DNA of 64,000 nucleotides from Sulfurovum sp. AR (GTDB lineage Bacteria; Campylobacterota; Campylobacteria; Campylobacterales; Sulfurovaceae), in assembly GCF_000296775.1 (NCBI RefSeq), contig NZ_AJLE01000001.1, forward strand, positions 1 to 64,000, in the 5' to 3' direction. Under the pieces are notes generated by a model. That model did no database searches. It was not told the origin of the DNA and saw only the letters and a program-made list of their open reading frames with translations. The first letter of the stretch is position 1. Every line of letters starts with the position of its first letter. Positions 46,775 to 55,128 of the stretch are shown one piece after another. Made by a program: the position numbers and the translations under genes.

Positions 46775-47479
46775 GTGACATTTAATACTATTAAACAGCT
46801 TTTCTACGGTCTTTATCTGACAAACAGTTTTGGGTATAGATTAAGTAAAGTCAAGGACCCTATGGAGATCAAAAGATTAAGGCTTGCCTATTCTGAGGCA
46901 CAGCTTGATGCTTTACATATTTCAGTGAAGGTTGAAAATCCGGAAAAACTGCCACAAGAGGGCCAATATCTCCTTGTGGTGAACCATAGAAGTATCATTG
47001 ATCCGCCTCTCATAGAAGTAGCACTGAAGCATACAACAATATTTGGTCCATGGATCTCCAAAAAAGAGCTCTATAACTCTTTTTTCTTTGGACTTTTTGT
47101 CCGGAATGCGGGTTCCATACTCCTTGATAGAGAAAAGAGCCAGATGAGCGGTTTTTTTGCTGAGACAAAAGAGGCGGTCAAACGTGGAGAATCCATTTTT
47201 ATTTTTCCTGAAGGGACACGAAATAAAACAGACAAAGCAGTGACAACATTCAAAGAGGGGTCACGCCTCATCGCTTTGAAAAACCGTCTGCCTATTTTGC
47301 CTGTGTATATTAAAACGGATGCGGACAAGGCATTGAAAAATGCATTAAATGACAGTAAACTGGCACAAGAGGTGACCATTGTCATTGGTGATGTCATCGA
47401 TTACAAAGAGAAAACAAGCCTTGAGATCAGGTATCGTGAAATGTTTTCTCTTGATGACGAGGCTGAGACCTCTAAATAA
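46775..47479 (+). CDS. plsC: 1-acyl-sn-glycerol-3-phosphate acyltransferase
   Basis: Adds the second acyl chain to lysophosphatidic acid in phospholipid synthesis. The 234-residue protein has the acyltransferase box NHRSIIDPP near residue 70 (HX4D form) and the FPEGTRN box near 146. Start is GTG with AAGGAA upstream; an out-of-frame ATG at 46761 is not used. Its last 8 bases overlap the 3' end of ftsY, which is convergent. Confidence 0.9.
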   Translation: MTFNTIKQLFYGLYLTNSFGYRLSKVKDPMEIKRLRLAYSEAQLDALHISVKVENPEKLPQEGQYLLVVNHRSIIDPPLIEVALKHTTIFGPWISKKELYNSFFFGLFVRNAGSILLDREKSQMSGFFAETKEAVKRGESIFIFPEGTRNKTDKAVTTFKEGSRLIALKNRLPILPVYIKTDADKALKNALNDSKLAQEVTIVIGDVIDYKEKTSLEIRYREMFSLDDEAETSK

Positions 47480-48338
47480 AGATCTCGTCGAGTATCGTAT
47501 TGATATACTCATTCGCCTTGAATTGAATAAGGTCTTGAGGCTGTTCTCCCGTACCTATATAAAAGATAGGCAATTTTAATTCATCAGCGATACTGAATAC
47601 AGAACCACCTTTGGCGGTACCGTCAAGTTTAGTAATGATGATACCATCAACCCCGATCATATCATTGAATGCTTTTGCCTGGTTGATAGAAGAACTGCCT
47701 TGTGTACCATCCAGAATAAGCATTTTACGGTGTGGAGCACCATCAAGCGCTTTTCCTGCGACACGGATCATTTTTTTGAGTTCTTCACTCAGGTTCGTTT
47801 GTGTGTGGAGTCTCCCTGCGGTGTCAATGATGATATTATCAAAACCTTTGGCTTTTGCAGACTCGATCGCATCAAAGACTACAGCAGAGGGATCATGCCC
47901 CTGTTGTGTCGCAATGATAGGGATCTCTAATTTGTCTGCCCATCTTGTAAGCTGTTCTATTGCTGCGGCACGGAAAGTATCTCCAGCCCCCAGAATCACC
48001 TTTTTACCTGCTTGTTTGTAGCGATATGCCAGTTTGGAAATGGTCGTTGTCTTTCCTGCACCATTGACACCTATGATCATCTCTACAAAAGGTTTGGCAT
48101 CACTCTCTTTGAAGTCTGCTTTATACTGAAAAACAGAGATAAGTGAGTTGAATGCCTGGATTCGATTTATCTTGTCAGGCAATCCGGTTAAAATTTTTTC
48201 TACAAGTTCATAATGTACATCTGCTTCAAGCAAAATATCTTCAAATTCATCTTTGGGGATCACTTTTCGTTTTGTTGGTGCAACATCTTTGATGGCATCA
48301 CTGGTTTTACCCAATACTTTTTTTAATAAATTAAACAT
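47472..48338 (-). CDS. ftsY: Signal recognition particle receptor FtsY
   Basis: GTPase receptor that brings SRP-bound ribosomes to the membrane. The 288-residue protein lacks the long acidic A domain of E. coli FtsY and consists of the N domain and the GTPase: G1 GVNGAGKTTT near 99, DTAGRLHTQ near 182, TKLDGTAKGG near 238. A short basic N-terminus could bind the membrane. It overlaps the thioredoxin-like gene region by only a 3-base gap and plsC by 8 bases. Confidence 0.95.
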   Translation of the reverse strand: MFNLLKKVLGKTSDAIKDVAPTKRKVIPKDEFEDILLEADVHYELVEKILTGLPDKINRIQAFNSLISVFQYKADFKESDAKPFVEMIIGVNGAGKTTTISKLAYRYKQAGKKVILGAGDTFRAAAIEQLTRWADKLEIPIIATQQGHDPSAVVFDAIESAKAKGFDNIIIDTAGRLHTQTNLSEELKKMIRVAGKALDGAPHRKMLILDGTQGSSSINQAKAFNDMIGVDGIIITKLDGTAKGGSVFSIADELKLPIFYIGTGEQPQDLIQFKANEYINTILDEIFI

Positions 48339-48341
48339 GTT

Positions 48342-49013
48342 CTATTCCCTTGCTTCTAATTGTTTTTTTGCTTGTTGTATATCGTATTCTATCATCTCGA
48401 CGGGAACGGCACCTTCATAGTGTGTGAAGTACTCCCCTTTGACATATATGACTGTAAGGGGGATCGGAAAGTTCTTAGGCAGGTCGAGTGTCGTTGCCAG
48501 ATGATCTGCAAAGGTATCGTTTTCTGTACCGTTGGAGATAAAATAATTGATCTGGTTTTTTGCCATAAAGCTTCCCAATGCATCTTGTGTGATCGTGTCA
48601 TGGGTAAGTATACCTACAATAAAAAGCTCTTCTTTGTATTTTTTCTGAAGATCATTCAAATAGGGTATTTCTCCGATACAAGGCGGACACCATGTAGCAA
48701 AAAGATTGACCATGACAATCGGTTGTTTGGCATCCTGAAAAACGACTTGTTGATCGGAAATAGCCACTTTATGACTTTGCACTTTCGTGTTGATGAGTGT
48801 AAAGACCTTTGAGGGTGTTTTCGGTACCGATGATTTCACTTGAGGAAGCACACCTTTTTGTAGCGTTTTATCCTTTTTTGCAATCACTTCAGTTGTGTTT
48901 TCAGTGGGAAGAGGGGTGGATTTAGGTTGTTTCTCTTCTCTTACGATAAAGACGATCAAAAGAATGAGTAGTAATAGTAATAATGAAAGAAGCGCAGCTG
49001 TTTTTTTATGCAC
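48342..49013 (-). CDS. Membrane-anchored thioredoxin-like (TlpA-type) protein
   Basis: The protein has an N-terminal membrane segment (HKKTAALLSLLLLLLILLIVFIV), a linker and a thioredoxin fold with ATWCPPCIGE as the redox CxxC site. It is predicted to act on thiols in the periplasm. I start at GTG 49013 because AAAGGG lies five bases upstream; the longer frame to 49097 would begin in the fthC promoter. The gene ends 3 bases before ftsY, so the two are probably co-transcribed. Confidence 0.82.
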   Translation of the reverse strand: MHKKTAALLSLLLLLLILLIVFIVREEKQPKSTPLPTENTTEVIAKKDKTLQKGVLPQVKSSVPKTPSKVFTLINTKVQSHKVAISDQQVVFQDAKQPIVMVNLFATWCPPCIGEIPYLNDLQKKYKEELFIVGILTHDTITQDALGSFMAKNQINYFISNGTENDTFADHLATTLDLPKNFPIPLTVIYVKGEYFTHYEGAVPVEMIEYDIQQAKKQLEARE

Positions 49014-49027
49014 ACAGACCCTTTTGG

Positions 49028-49033
49028 TATAAT
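49028..49033 (+). promoter_or_regulatory. -10 box of the fthC-rny-cmoB run
   Basis: TATAAT at 49028-49033 on the plus strand, 40 bases before the fthC start; it lies in the leader of the divergent thioredoxin-like gene. Confidence 0.5.
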
Positions 49034-49072
49034 TAGTCTGGCGATTATAGCCAAAGAGCAATAAATAATAAG

Positions 49073-49636
49073 ATGAATAGATGGATGAGTATGACAAAAG
49101 AGGGTAAAAAAAAGCAATTTAGATGTCAGAGCCTGGAACGGTTAAAGAGGGTTTCAGGATGTGGCAGTTATAAAAAAGATAAGACAATAGTACAGGCACT
49201 CTATCAATATATTGTGGAGAATAAAGCTAATACGGTGATGCTTTATATCCCTTTGGGAACAGAGGTGAATATCTATCCTCTCATACGGAGATTACGCATG
49301 GAGAAGAAACTGCTCTATGTACCGTTTATGGAAGGTGCAAGTTTTAGGTTGGTAAAATATAGACTTCCACTAAAGAAAAAGAAGTTTGGGATAAAAGAAC
49401 CCAACGATTCAAAACAATACAGAATAAAAAATATAGATATTGCTATCGTACCTATTGTGGGAGTCGATCTAACACTGAGACGTGTTGGATTTGGCAAAGG
49501 TATGTATGATAGATTTTATGAAAAACAGAATAGATATATCAACAAAACAGTTTTTGTAGCGCGTGAATTGTGTTACAGCAAAGAGATCATAACAGACGAT
49601 TATGATGTAAAAGCAGACATGATTATCACCGCTTAA
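49073..49636 (+). CDS. fthC: 5-formyltetrahydrofolate cyclo-ligase
   Basis: Converts 5-formyl-THF to 5,10-methenyl-THF with ATP, maintaining the folate pool. The 187-residue protein ends its core with GFGKGMYDRF near 143, the ATP-binding motif of the family (GxGxGYYDR form). Several ATG codons cluster near the start; the first is kept. rny follows after a 94-base hairpin-containing gap. Confidence 0.88.
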   Translation: MNRWMSMTKEGKKKQFRCQSLERLKRVSGCGSYKKDKTIVQALYQYIVENKANTVMLYIPLGTEVNIYPLIRRLRMEKKLLYVPFMEGASFRLVKYRLPLKKKKFGIKEPNDSKQYRIKNIDIAIVPIVGVDLTLRRVGFGKGMYDRFYEKQNRYINKTVFVARELCYSKEIITDDYDVKADMIITA

Positions 49637-49730
49637 ATAGGTTTTGCTAAAAAAGCAAAGCTTGGATGATCGCATAGCGTAGGAACCTGGTTCGTATGTT
49701 AGGGGATATGTAATGAGCAAAGGATAAGTA
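49637..49730. other. Possible degenerate repeat between fthC and rny
   Basis: The gap contains TTTGCT with AGCAAA (hairpin) followed by GATCGCATAGCGTAGGAACC and a GAACC/GGTTC stem. The layout loosely resembles the dispersed repeat copies (A/T hairpin, then G+C-rich core), but the core does not align well. Confidence 0.25.
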
Positions 49731-51257
49731 ATGTTAGGGATAATAGGGGTTTCTGGTATAGCTGGTGCAGCTATAGGCACAGGTGTGTGTTACCTGTGGT
49801 TAAAAAAGAGCACACAGAACAAATTCTCATATATAGAGTCAGAAGCCAAAGCCAAGGCCAATGCGATAGCAAAAGAGACGGAACTTTTACTCAAATCTGC
49901 ACATGTAAAGATAAAAGAGAATGAGTTGGAACAAGAGCATGAGTTTCAAAAACGTGTGGCAAAGGTAGATGAACGTAACCGCACCTTAATATTGAAAACC
50001 AAAGAGTTGACGTCTAAAGAAGAAAGTTTAAAACTCTTGGAAAAGAGGGTATTGGAGAAAGAGAAGCAGTTAGATAAACTTGAGCAAAGAAAACAAGAAG
50101 AGATTGCCAATACTGTAGATAAAATGCAACATATCGCATCTTTGACCAAAGAGGAAGCCAAAGCATATATTTTAGAGAAGGTGGAAGAGCAGAGCCGTGC
50201 AGATGTTGCCAATATTGTACGCAAGTATGAGCAGATAGCAAAAGAAGAGGGTGAGCGAAAAGCCAATTATATTTTGGCACAGGCCACGACGCGTTATGCA
50301 GGTGATTTTGCAGGAGAGCGTCTGATCAACCTTGTCAATTTGCCAAGTGATGAGCACAAAGGACGTATCATCGGTAAAGAGGGTAGGAACATCAAGACAC
50401 TGGAGATGCTCTTGGGTGTGGATATCGTGATAGATGAAACACCGGGTGTGATCCTTGTAAGCAGTTTTAATCTCTATCGAAGGGCTATTGCAACCAGGGT
50501 GATAGAGATACTGGTAGAAGATGGACGTATCCATCCGGGTCGTATAGAGGAAGTCCATGCCAAAGTGGAAGAGGAGTTCGAACAAAAAACATATGAAGAG
50601 GGTGAAAATATCCTTATAGAACTAGGGCTCTTTCCTATGCATGAAGAACTGGTGAAACTTTTGGGCCGTATGAAATACAGAGCCAGCTATGGACAGAATG
50701 CACTGGCACATACTTTGGAGGTAGCCAAACTTGCGCGTGTCATGGCTGCCGAAATGGGTGGAGATGAAAAACTTGCGCTTCGTGCCGGTCTTTTGCATGA
50801 TATCGGCAAGGCTTTGACACAGGATATGGGTGGTTCACATGTAGATATCGGTGTAGAGCTTTGTCGTAAGCATGGAGAACACCCTACGGTGATCAATGCC
50901 ATCTATGCCCATCATGGATATGAGGAACCTGACTCTGTGGAGAGTGCTGCGGTATGTGCTGCAGATAAACTCTCTGCAGCAAGACCCGGAGCAAGAAGAG
51001 AGGTGCTTGAAAGCTTTACAAAACGTGTGAAAGAGGTTGAAGATATTGCACTGAGTAAGGAGTATGTCACGCAAGCCTATGCCATTAATGCAGGCAGGGA
51101 GATACGTGTATTTGTCAATGCCCAAAAGATGAATGACAATGAAACCGTACTCTTAAGTAAGGAAATTGCCAAAGAGATAGAGGAAAAAGTACAGTACCCC
51201 GGTGAAATAAAAGTGAATGTGATCCGTGAAACCCGTGCTGTCAATTATGCGAAATAA
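49731..51257 (+). CDS. rny: Ribonuclease Y
   Basis: Membrane endoribonuclease that starts mRNA decay. The 508-residue protein has an N-terminal membrane segment (about 2-23), a coiled coil (about 30-170), a KH RNA-binding domain (GRIIGKEGRNIKTLE near 213) and an HD domain with LLHDIGKALT near 350 as metal site. AAAGGATAAG precedes the ATG. Next gene is a cyclophilin. Confidence 0.96.
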   Translation: MLGIIGVSGIAGAAIGTGVCYLWLKKSTQNKFSYIESEAKAKANAIAKETELLLKSAHVKIKENELEQEHEFQKRVAKVDERNRTLILKTKELTSKEESLKLLEKRVLEKEKQLDKLEQRKQEEIANTVDKMQHIASLTKEEAKAYILEKVEEQSRADVANIVRKYEQIAKEEGERKANYILAQATTRYAGDFAGERLINLVNLPSDEHKGRIIGKEGRNIKTLEMLLGVDIVIDETPGVILVSSFNLYRRAIATRVIEILVEDGRIHPGRIEEVHAKVEEEFEQKTYEEGENILIELGLFPMHEELVKLLGRMKYRASYGQNALAHTLEVAKLARVMAAEMGGDEKLALRAGLLHDIGKALTQDMGGSHVDIGVELCRKHGEHPTVINAIYAHHGYEEPDSVESAAVCAADKLSAARPGARREVLESFTKRVKEVEDIALSKEYVTQAYAINAGREIRVFVNAQKMNDNETVLLSKEIAKEIEEKVQYPGEIKVNVIRETRAVNYAK

Positions 51258-51270
51258 ACGTTAAACGCGT

Positions 51271-51276
51271 TATAAT
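51271..51276 (+). promoter_or_regulatory. Cyclophilin -10 box
   Basis: TATAAT at 51271-51276, 41 bases before the ATG, so the cyclophilin-cmoB pair may be transcribed separately from rny. Confidence 0.45.
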
Positions 51277-51316
51277 AAGCACATATTAAATAGATACATT
51301 ATGAAAAGGAAGATAG

Positions 51317-51847
51317 ATGAAAAAATTATTGGTCGCTTTGCTCTTTATAGGTTTGGCTGTTCAAGCCTATGCAAAAGATACGATTGTAGTACTTGAAACC
51401 AATGTAGGGAAAATAGAATTAAAAATGTATCCTGAAGTGGCACCGCTTGCCGTTGAAAACTTTACTACGCATGTCAAAAACGGTTACTATAATGGACTTA
51501 TTTTTCATAGGATCATTAAAGGTTTCATGATTCAGGGTGGTGACCCTACAGGTACAGGAAGAGGCGGTGAGTCTATCTGGAAAAAAGATTTTGCAGATGA
51601 ATTCGCACCCAATGTTGTATTTGATAGACCGATGTTGTTGGCTATGGCGAACCGCGGACCTAAAACAAACGGAAGTCAGTTCTTCATTACACTTGCGCCA
51701 ACCCCTTGGTTAAACGGTAAACATACGATATTCGGTGAAGTGATTTCAGGTGAAGATGCAGTACGTAAGATGGAAAATGTTTCGACGGGTAGAGGGGACA
51801 GACCAATGTTCGATCAGGTTATTCAAAAAGCATATATCAAAAAATAG
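51317..51847 (+). CDS. Periplasmic peptidyl-prolyl cis-trans isomerase (cyclophilin)
   Basis: The 176-residue protein has a signal peptide (MKKLLVALLFIGLAVQAYA) and a cyclophilin domain with FHRIIKGFMIQGGDPTGTG near residue 65, NGSQFFITL near 116 and GKHTIFGEV near 131. It likely helps fold exported proteins. GGAAGAT precedes the ATG. cmoB follows immediately, its ATG adjacent to this stop codon. Confidence 0.94.
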   Translation: MKKLLVALLFIGLAVQAYAKDTIVVLETNVGKIELKMYPEVAPLAVENFTTHVKNGYYNGLIFHRIIKGFMIQGGDPTGTGRGGESIWKKDFADEFAPNVVFDRPMLLAMANRGPKTNGSQFFITLAPTPWLNGKHTIFGEVISGEDAVRKMENVSTGRGDRPMFDQVIQKAYIKK

Positions 51848-52753
51848 ATGGATTTAAACAGTTTACGAGATGAGCGTAAGAAATGGCTTACGTGGAAAAA
51901 TATCGCACCTTTTCAGGATGCTATCAGATCACTTAAAACGTATGAGAATGTTGAGGTAACGCTTGGAGATAGGGTTGAGGTTCAGATCAAGGACCTTAGT
52001 CGACAGGATGCCCAGCAGATAAAAGAGACGGCACTTCTGATGAAGCCCTGGCGAAAAGGGCCGTTTCAGATCAATGATCTTTTCATAGACTCTGAATGGC
52101 AAAGCCAAATAAAATACAATCTGCTAGAACCGCATTTTAACCTGAAAGACAAGGTTGTGGGTGACATAGGATGCAACAATGGATATTACCTGTTTCGTAT
52201 GTTGTCCCAGGAACCTAAAAAACTGATAGGCTTTGATCCTTCTGCTATCTATTATTCCCAGTTTCAGTTCATCAACCATTTTATCAAGTCTGACATTGTC
52301 TATGAACTATTGGGTGTAGAGCATGTAGAGTTCTATGAACATAAGTTTGATACACTCTTCTGTTTGGGGGTGCTCTATCATAGGTCTGACCCTATTGCTA
52401 TGCTGAAGTCACTTTTTAAAGGCCTTAATAAAGGCGGTGAACTCATTCTAGATACCTTTATGATAGATGGTGAAGGCGAGATGTGTCTGACGCCTAGAGA
52501 CCGTTATTCAAAGATACCAAATATCTATTTCGTTCCTACGGTCAATGCTTTAAAGAACTGGTGCTTCAGGGCTGGGTTTGAAACTGTTGAAGTATTGGAG
52601 ATCATGAAAACAGAACCGACTGAACAGAGAAAAACAGAGTGGATAGAGACACAAAGCCTGGAAGATTTCCTCGACCCTGATGATCAAACAAAGACCGTTG
52701 AGGGGTACCCTGCTCCTAAAAGAGTCTATATAAAGGCAATGAAATCACTTTAA
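51848..52753 (+). CDS. cmoB: tRNA U34 carboxymethyltransferase
   Basis: Transfers a carboxymethyl group from carboxy-SAM to 5-hydroxyuridine 34 of tRNA. The 301-residue protein has MKPWRKGPF near 61 and the cofactor-binding motif GDIGCNNGYYLFRM near residue 110, plus FCLGVLYHRSDP near 174. It begins directly at the end of the cyclophilin gene. The partner cmoA is not in the window. Confidence 0.94.
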   Translation: MDLNSLRDERKKWLTWKNIAPFQDAIRSLKTYENVEVTLGDRVEVQIKDLSRQDAQQIKETALLMKPWRKGPFQINDLFIDSEWQSQIKYNLLEPHFNLKDKVVGDIGCNNGYYLFRMLSQEPKKLIGFDPSAIYYSQFQFINHFIKSDIVYELLGVEHVEFYEHKFDTLFCLGVLYHRSDPIAMLKSLFKGLNKGGELILDTFMIDGEGEMCLTPRDRYSKIPNIYFVPTVNALKNWCFRAGFETVEVLEIMKTEPTEQRKTEWIETQSLEDFLDPDDQTKTVEGYPAPKRVYIKAMKSL

Positions 52754-52813
52754 AACAGCTTAAAAATCCCTATTCTTAAAGTTACTTTTATTTTTAAATA
52801 AGGTTGATTTAGC

Positions 52814-52863
52814 TATAAATACGCTAATAAAAGCAAAAAGTCGACAAAATTTAAGTTTTTAAG
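52814..52863 (+). promoter_or_regulatory. hsrA promoter with TTTAAG direct repeat
   Basis: TATAAA near 52814 is the likely -10. TTTAAG occurs at 52850-52855 and again at 52858-52863 between the predicted start and the ATG at 52888, and could be the site for autoregulation, known for HP1043. The spacing of the known operator was not checked. Confidence 0.4.
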
Positions 52864-52887
52864 ACTTTCTTACTGGATTGGAAAAGA

Positions 52888-53547
52888 ATGAGAATATTAA
52901 CCGTAGGTTTCAATGATGAATACGTTAAGGAACTTGAAAAAGAGTTAGATAAATACTTTATTTGTATTGTTGACAATGCAAAAGATATGTATGATGCGAC
53001 CAACTTTACAGACTTTAGACATTATGAACTGGTTGTGATCGTGGATGAAGGTGTAAAGTTTTCACTTGAGCGTTATGTGAATGAAGTTAAAAAGAAAAAG
53101 AGCGAAACGAAGATCATGATCTTGACAAATAATGTCAAAGCACAATCTGCTTTCTTTTCGTTGGGTGTCGATGATGTGATCTATCAGCACGGTGAATATC
53201 CTGATCTTATCGCTGCAAGAGTATTGGCAAATATGAGACACTTGTTCGGTACACAGGTGAACATCGATAAGCTTGTGATCGACATTGCGAACAAAAAGAT
53301 CGAATATGATGAGAAGATCGTTTCTCTTAATGGCAAGACATTTGATATTTTGGCATACCTTGCACTTCGTAAACAACGTGTTTTCTCAAAAGATGAGATC
53401 ATTAATGCACTCTGGGAAGAGCCTGAGTATGTCAGTGACAACACTGTAGAAGTGGCGATCAATCAGATCAGAAAGAGATTGAAGAGTATCCTTGGGTTCC
53501 AAGTGATTCATACTGTAAGAAGACGCGGATATAAATTCTCTTACTAA
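52888..53547 (+). CDS. hsrA: Orphan response regulator, HsrA/HP1043 family
   Basis: OmpR-type regulator that is essential in several Campylobacterota and controls core metabolism without phosphorylation. The 219-residue protein has a degenerate receiver domain (1-115) in which the usual phospho-Asp region reads LVVIVDEGVKF and lacks the normal acidic triad context, then a winged-helix domain (about 125-219, including DNTVEVAINQIRKRLK and TVRRRGYKF). No histidine kinase is adjacent. A terminator hairpin follows at 53558-53578. Confidence 0.93.
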   Translation: MRILTVGFNDEYVKELEKELDKYFICIVDNAKDMYDATNFTDFRHYELVVIVDEGVKFSLERYVNEVKKKKSETKIMILTNNVKAQSAFFSLGVDDVIYQHGEYPDLIAARVLANMRHLFGTQVNIDKLVIDIANKKIEYDEKIVSLNGKTFDILAYLALRKQRVFSKDEIINALWEEPEYVSDNTVEVAINQIRKRLKSILGFQVIHTVRRRGYKFSY

Positions 53548-53557
53548 ACTTTTTATG

Positions 53558-53578
53558 TTCCCATCATCTTGATGGGAA
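53558..53578 (+). terminator. hsrA terminator
   Basis: TTCCCATCA 53558-53566 pairs perfectly with TGATGGGAA 53570-53578; T-rich sequence follows. Confidence 0.6.
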
Positions 53579-53645
53579 TGAATCTTCTATACTTTTTTAA
53601 TTTAAATATATTTCCTTTCGCTTTAACTGTGATTTTGTTTTTCCC

Positions 53646-53745
53646 TTTACTTTTCTAGAAAAGTAAAACAAAAGTCGTCTCTATTCTCGAATCGCTATGC
53701 TTACAAGGTCCTTCATAGAGACAAAGCACACTTCGTGTGATTAAT
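53646..53745 (+). repeat. Dispersed hairpin repeat, copy 3
   Basis: Begins with a perfect 22-base palindrome (TTTACTTTTCT joined to its reverse complement, 53646-53667), then CAAAAGTCGTC. Stem B is GTCTCTAT 53677-53684 with ATAGAGAC 53715-53722 around the core TCTCGAATCGCTATGCTTAC..., and CACAC 53727-53731 with GTGTG 53735-53739 follows. The three-part plan matches copies 1 and 2, while the stem sequences differ and still pair. It lies between hsrA and the thioesterase gene. Confidence 0.65.
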
Positions 53746-53787
53746 AGACTTTTTAGATATAATTTTTAAAAACTATGAGGATTGTTC

Positions 53788-54171
53788 ATGCAGCTTAATA
53801 CACATTTAGATATCAATACTTCACTTTGTGGAAAGGTGACAAAGCTTCAGGAGAACTATGCAGAGGTTCTGCTTCATACTACACAACAGATGGTGGCGGA
53901 TAGTCAGGGATTGGTCCATGGCGGTTTTATATTTGGTGCGGCAGATTATGCAGCTATGTCCTCAGTGAACGATCCGTATGTGGTACTGGGCGCTTCAAGT
54001 TCGAAATTTATAGCGCCTGTAAAGGTCGGTGATACAGTATTGTGTAAAGCTTCGGTTGTCAATACCAAAGGTAAGAAAGCTGAGGTAGGAGTAGAGGCAT
54101 TTGTCAATGGAAAATTAGTCTTTGAGGGTAGCTTTACAACGTTCGTACTGCCTTCGCATGTATTAGGCTAA
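53788..54171 (+). CDS. Hotdog-fold thioesterase-like protein (PaaI-type)
   Basis: A 127-residue protein with the hotdog-fold active site region LVHGGFIFGAADYAAM near residue 45 (HGG followed by acidic Asp), as in PaaI-type acyl-CoA thioesterases. The substrate is unknown. Start at ATG 53788 has GAGGA upstream; a TTG six bases upstream is in frame but less likely. No signal peptide; cytoplasmic. Confidence 0.88.
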   Translation: MQLNTHLDINTSLCGKVTKLQENYAEVLLHTTQQMVADSQGLVHGGFIFGAADYAAMSSVNDPYVVLGASSSKFIAPVKVGDTVLCKASVVNTKGKKAEVGVEAFVNGKLVFEGSFTTFVLPSHVLG

Positions 54172-54223
54172 CAGAAGCTTATGCTATACTTCACTTTTTA
54201 AATACAAATCAAGGTAAATGACA

Positions 54224-54484
54224 ATGAAAAAATTCTTTCTCTATGTGTTTCTGGCTCTGGCAATATTGGGTGCGATCTTTACATATATTCTTTACAGTGA
54301 AGGTGCATTTGAAAGCTATGAACCGGAAACAAAAAGTGATCTCAAACCTTTTATGAAGTGTGAAGCAGGAAAATGTGGCACTGGAAAGTGTGCAACAGGA
54401 AAACCGGAAACGGCAGAAAAAAGTGATCTAGGACCTTCTATGAAGTGTGAAGCAGGAAAATGCAGTACAGGAAAATGCGGTTAA
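54224..54484 (+). CDS. Small exported cysteine-rich repeat protein (bufferin-like?)
   Basis: An 86-residue protein with an N-terminal membrane or signal segment (about 5-24), then two repeats of KSDL..MKCEAGKCxTGKCxTGK. There are seven cysteines, all in KC contexts. The GKCG motifs resemble the EGKCG motifs of bufferins (DUF2282), which are modified by MNIO enzymes and bind copper; here the motif is EAGKCG, and no MNIO gene is nearby. A metal-binding role is plausible. Start 54224 has AAGG at better spacing than 54218. Confidence 0.7.
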   Translation: MKKFFLYVFLALAILGAIFTYILYSEGAFESYEPETKSDLKPFMKCEAGKCGTGKCATGKPETAEKSDLGPSMKCEAGKCSTGKCG

Positions 54485-54508
54485 TCTTCAATAAATCAGA
54501 GTAGAGGA

Positions 54509-55114
54509 TCAAAGCGTCCTCTTCACCTGCTCTATCCAAAAAGGTATGACCCTTTGTTCTGCTTTCAGGGTCGTGCTCATGCCATGGCCGGGATAGATCG
54601 TATAATCGCCGTCTATGGTGAGCGCTTTTTCTAAACTCTTTACCATCTCTTCTCCGCTTGATGAAGGGAAATCCCATCTTCCGATACTCTGTTCAAAAAG
54701 AAAGTCCCCACTGAACCATACATCATCGATCTCTATAATGGAGCAGCCAGGTGTATGTCCCGGAAAGTGACGGTATTTGATCTTGATCCCCTCAATGGTC
54801 AGTTCTTCATCACCTACGATGATATGGTCCGGTTCACTCGGAGGCGTACCTTGCCCAAGAGGATCATCTGTAAGCATAAATACATCACCTTTGGGACAAT
54901 AGATAGGCAGCCTCAGTTTCTCTTGAACCTCCGCATTTGACCATACGTGATCAAAGTGTCCATGGGTGTTCAGTATCGCAACGGGATTGGTGACATTGTC
55001 AATGACCCATCGGGTGGCACCCATACCGGGGTCTATGATAAAATCTTTTCCATCCACTGTAGCGATGTAACAGTTGGTTTGGTAAGCTCCCATAGGTTGT
55101 ATTTTGATTTGCAT
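54509..55114 (-). CDS. MBL-fold metallohydrolase (glyoxalase II-like)
   Basis: The 201-residue protein has the metallo-beta-lactamase motif THGHFDHVW near residue 52 (HxHxDH), HFPGHTPGC near 117 and a C-terminal PGHG-type His near 176. Single-domain relatives hydrolyse glutathione or related thioesters; substrate not determined. AGGAG precedes the ATG. Divergent from the DUF455 gene with only 14 bases between start codons. Confidence 0.87.
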   Translation of the reverse strand: MQIKIQPMGAYQTNCYIATVDGKDFIIDPGMGATRWVIDNVTNPVAILNTHGHFDHVWSNAEVQEKLRLPIYCPKGDVFMLTDDPLGQGTPPSEPDHIIVGDEELTIEGIKIKYRHFPGHTPGCSIIEIDDVWFSGDFLFEQSIGRWDFPSSSGEEMVKSLEKALTIDGDYTIYPGHGMSTTLKAEQRVIPFWIEQVKRTL

Positions 55115-55128
55115 GATATAATTCTCCT

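Noticed and set aside
46761-46778. ATG at 46761 as the start of plsC
   Set aside because: It is out of frame and stops after five codons; the GTG at 46775 has the ribosome site.
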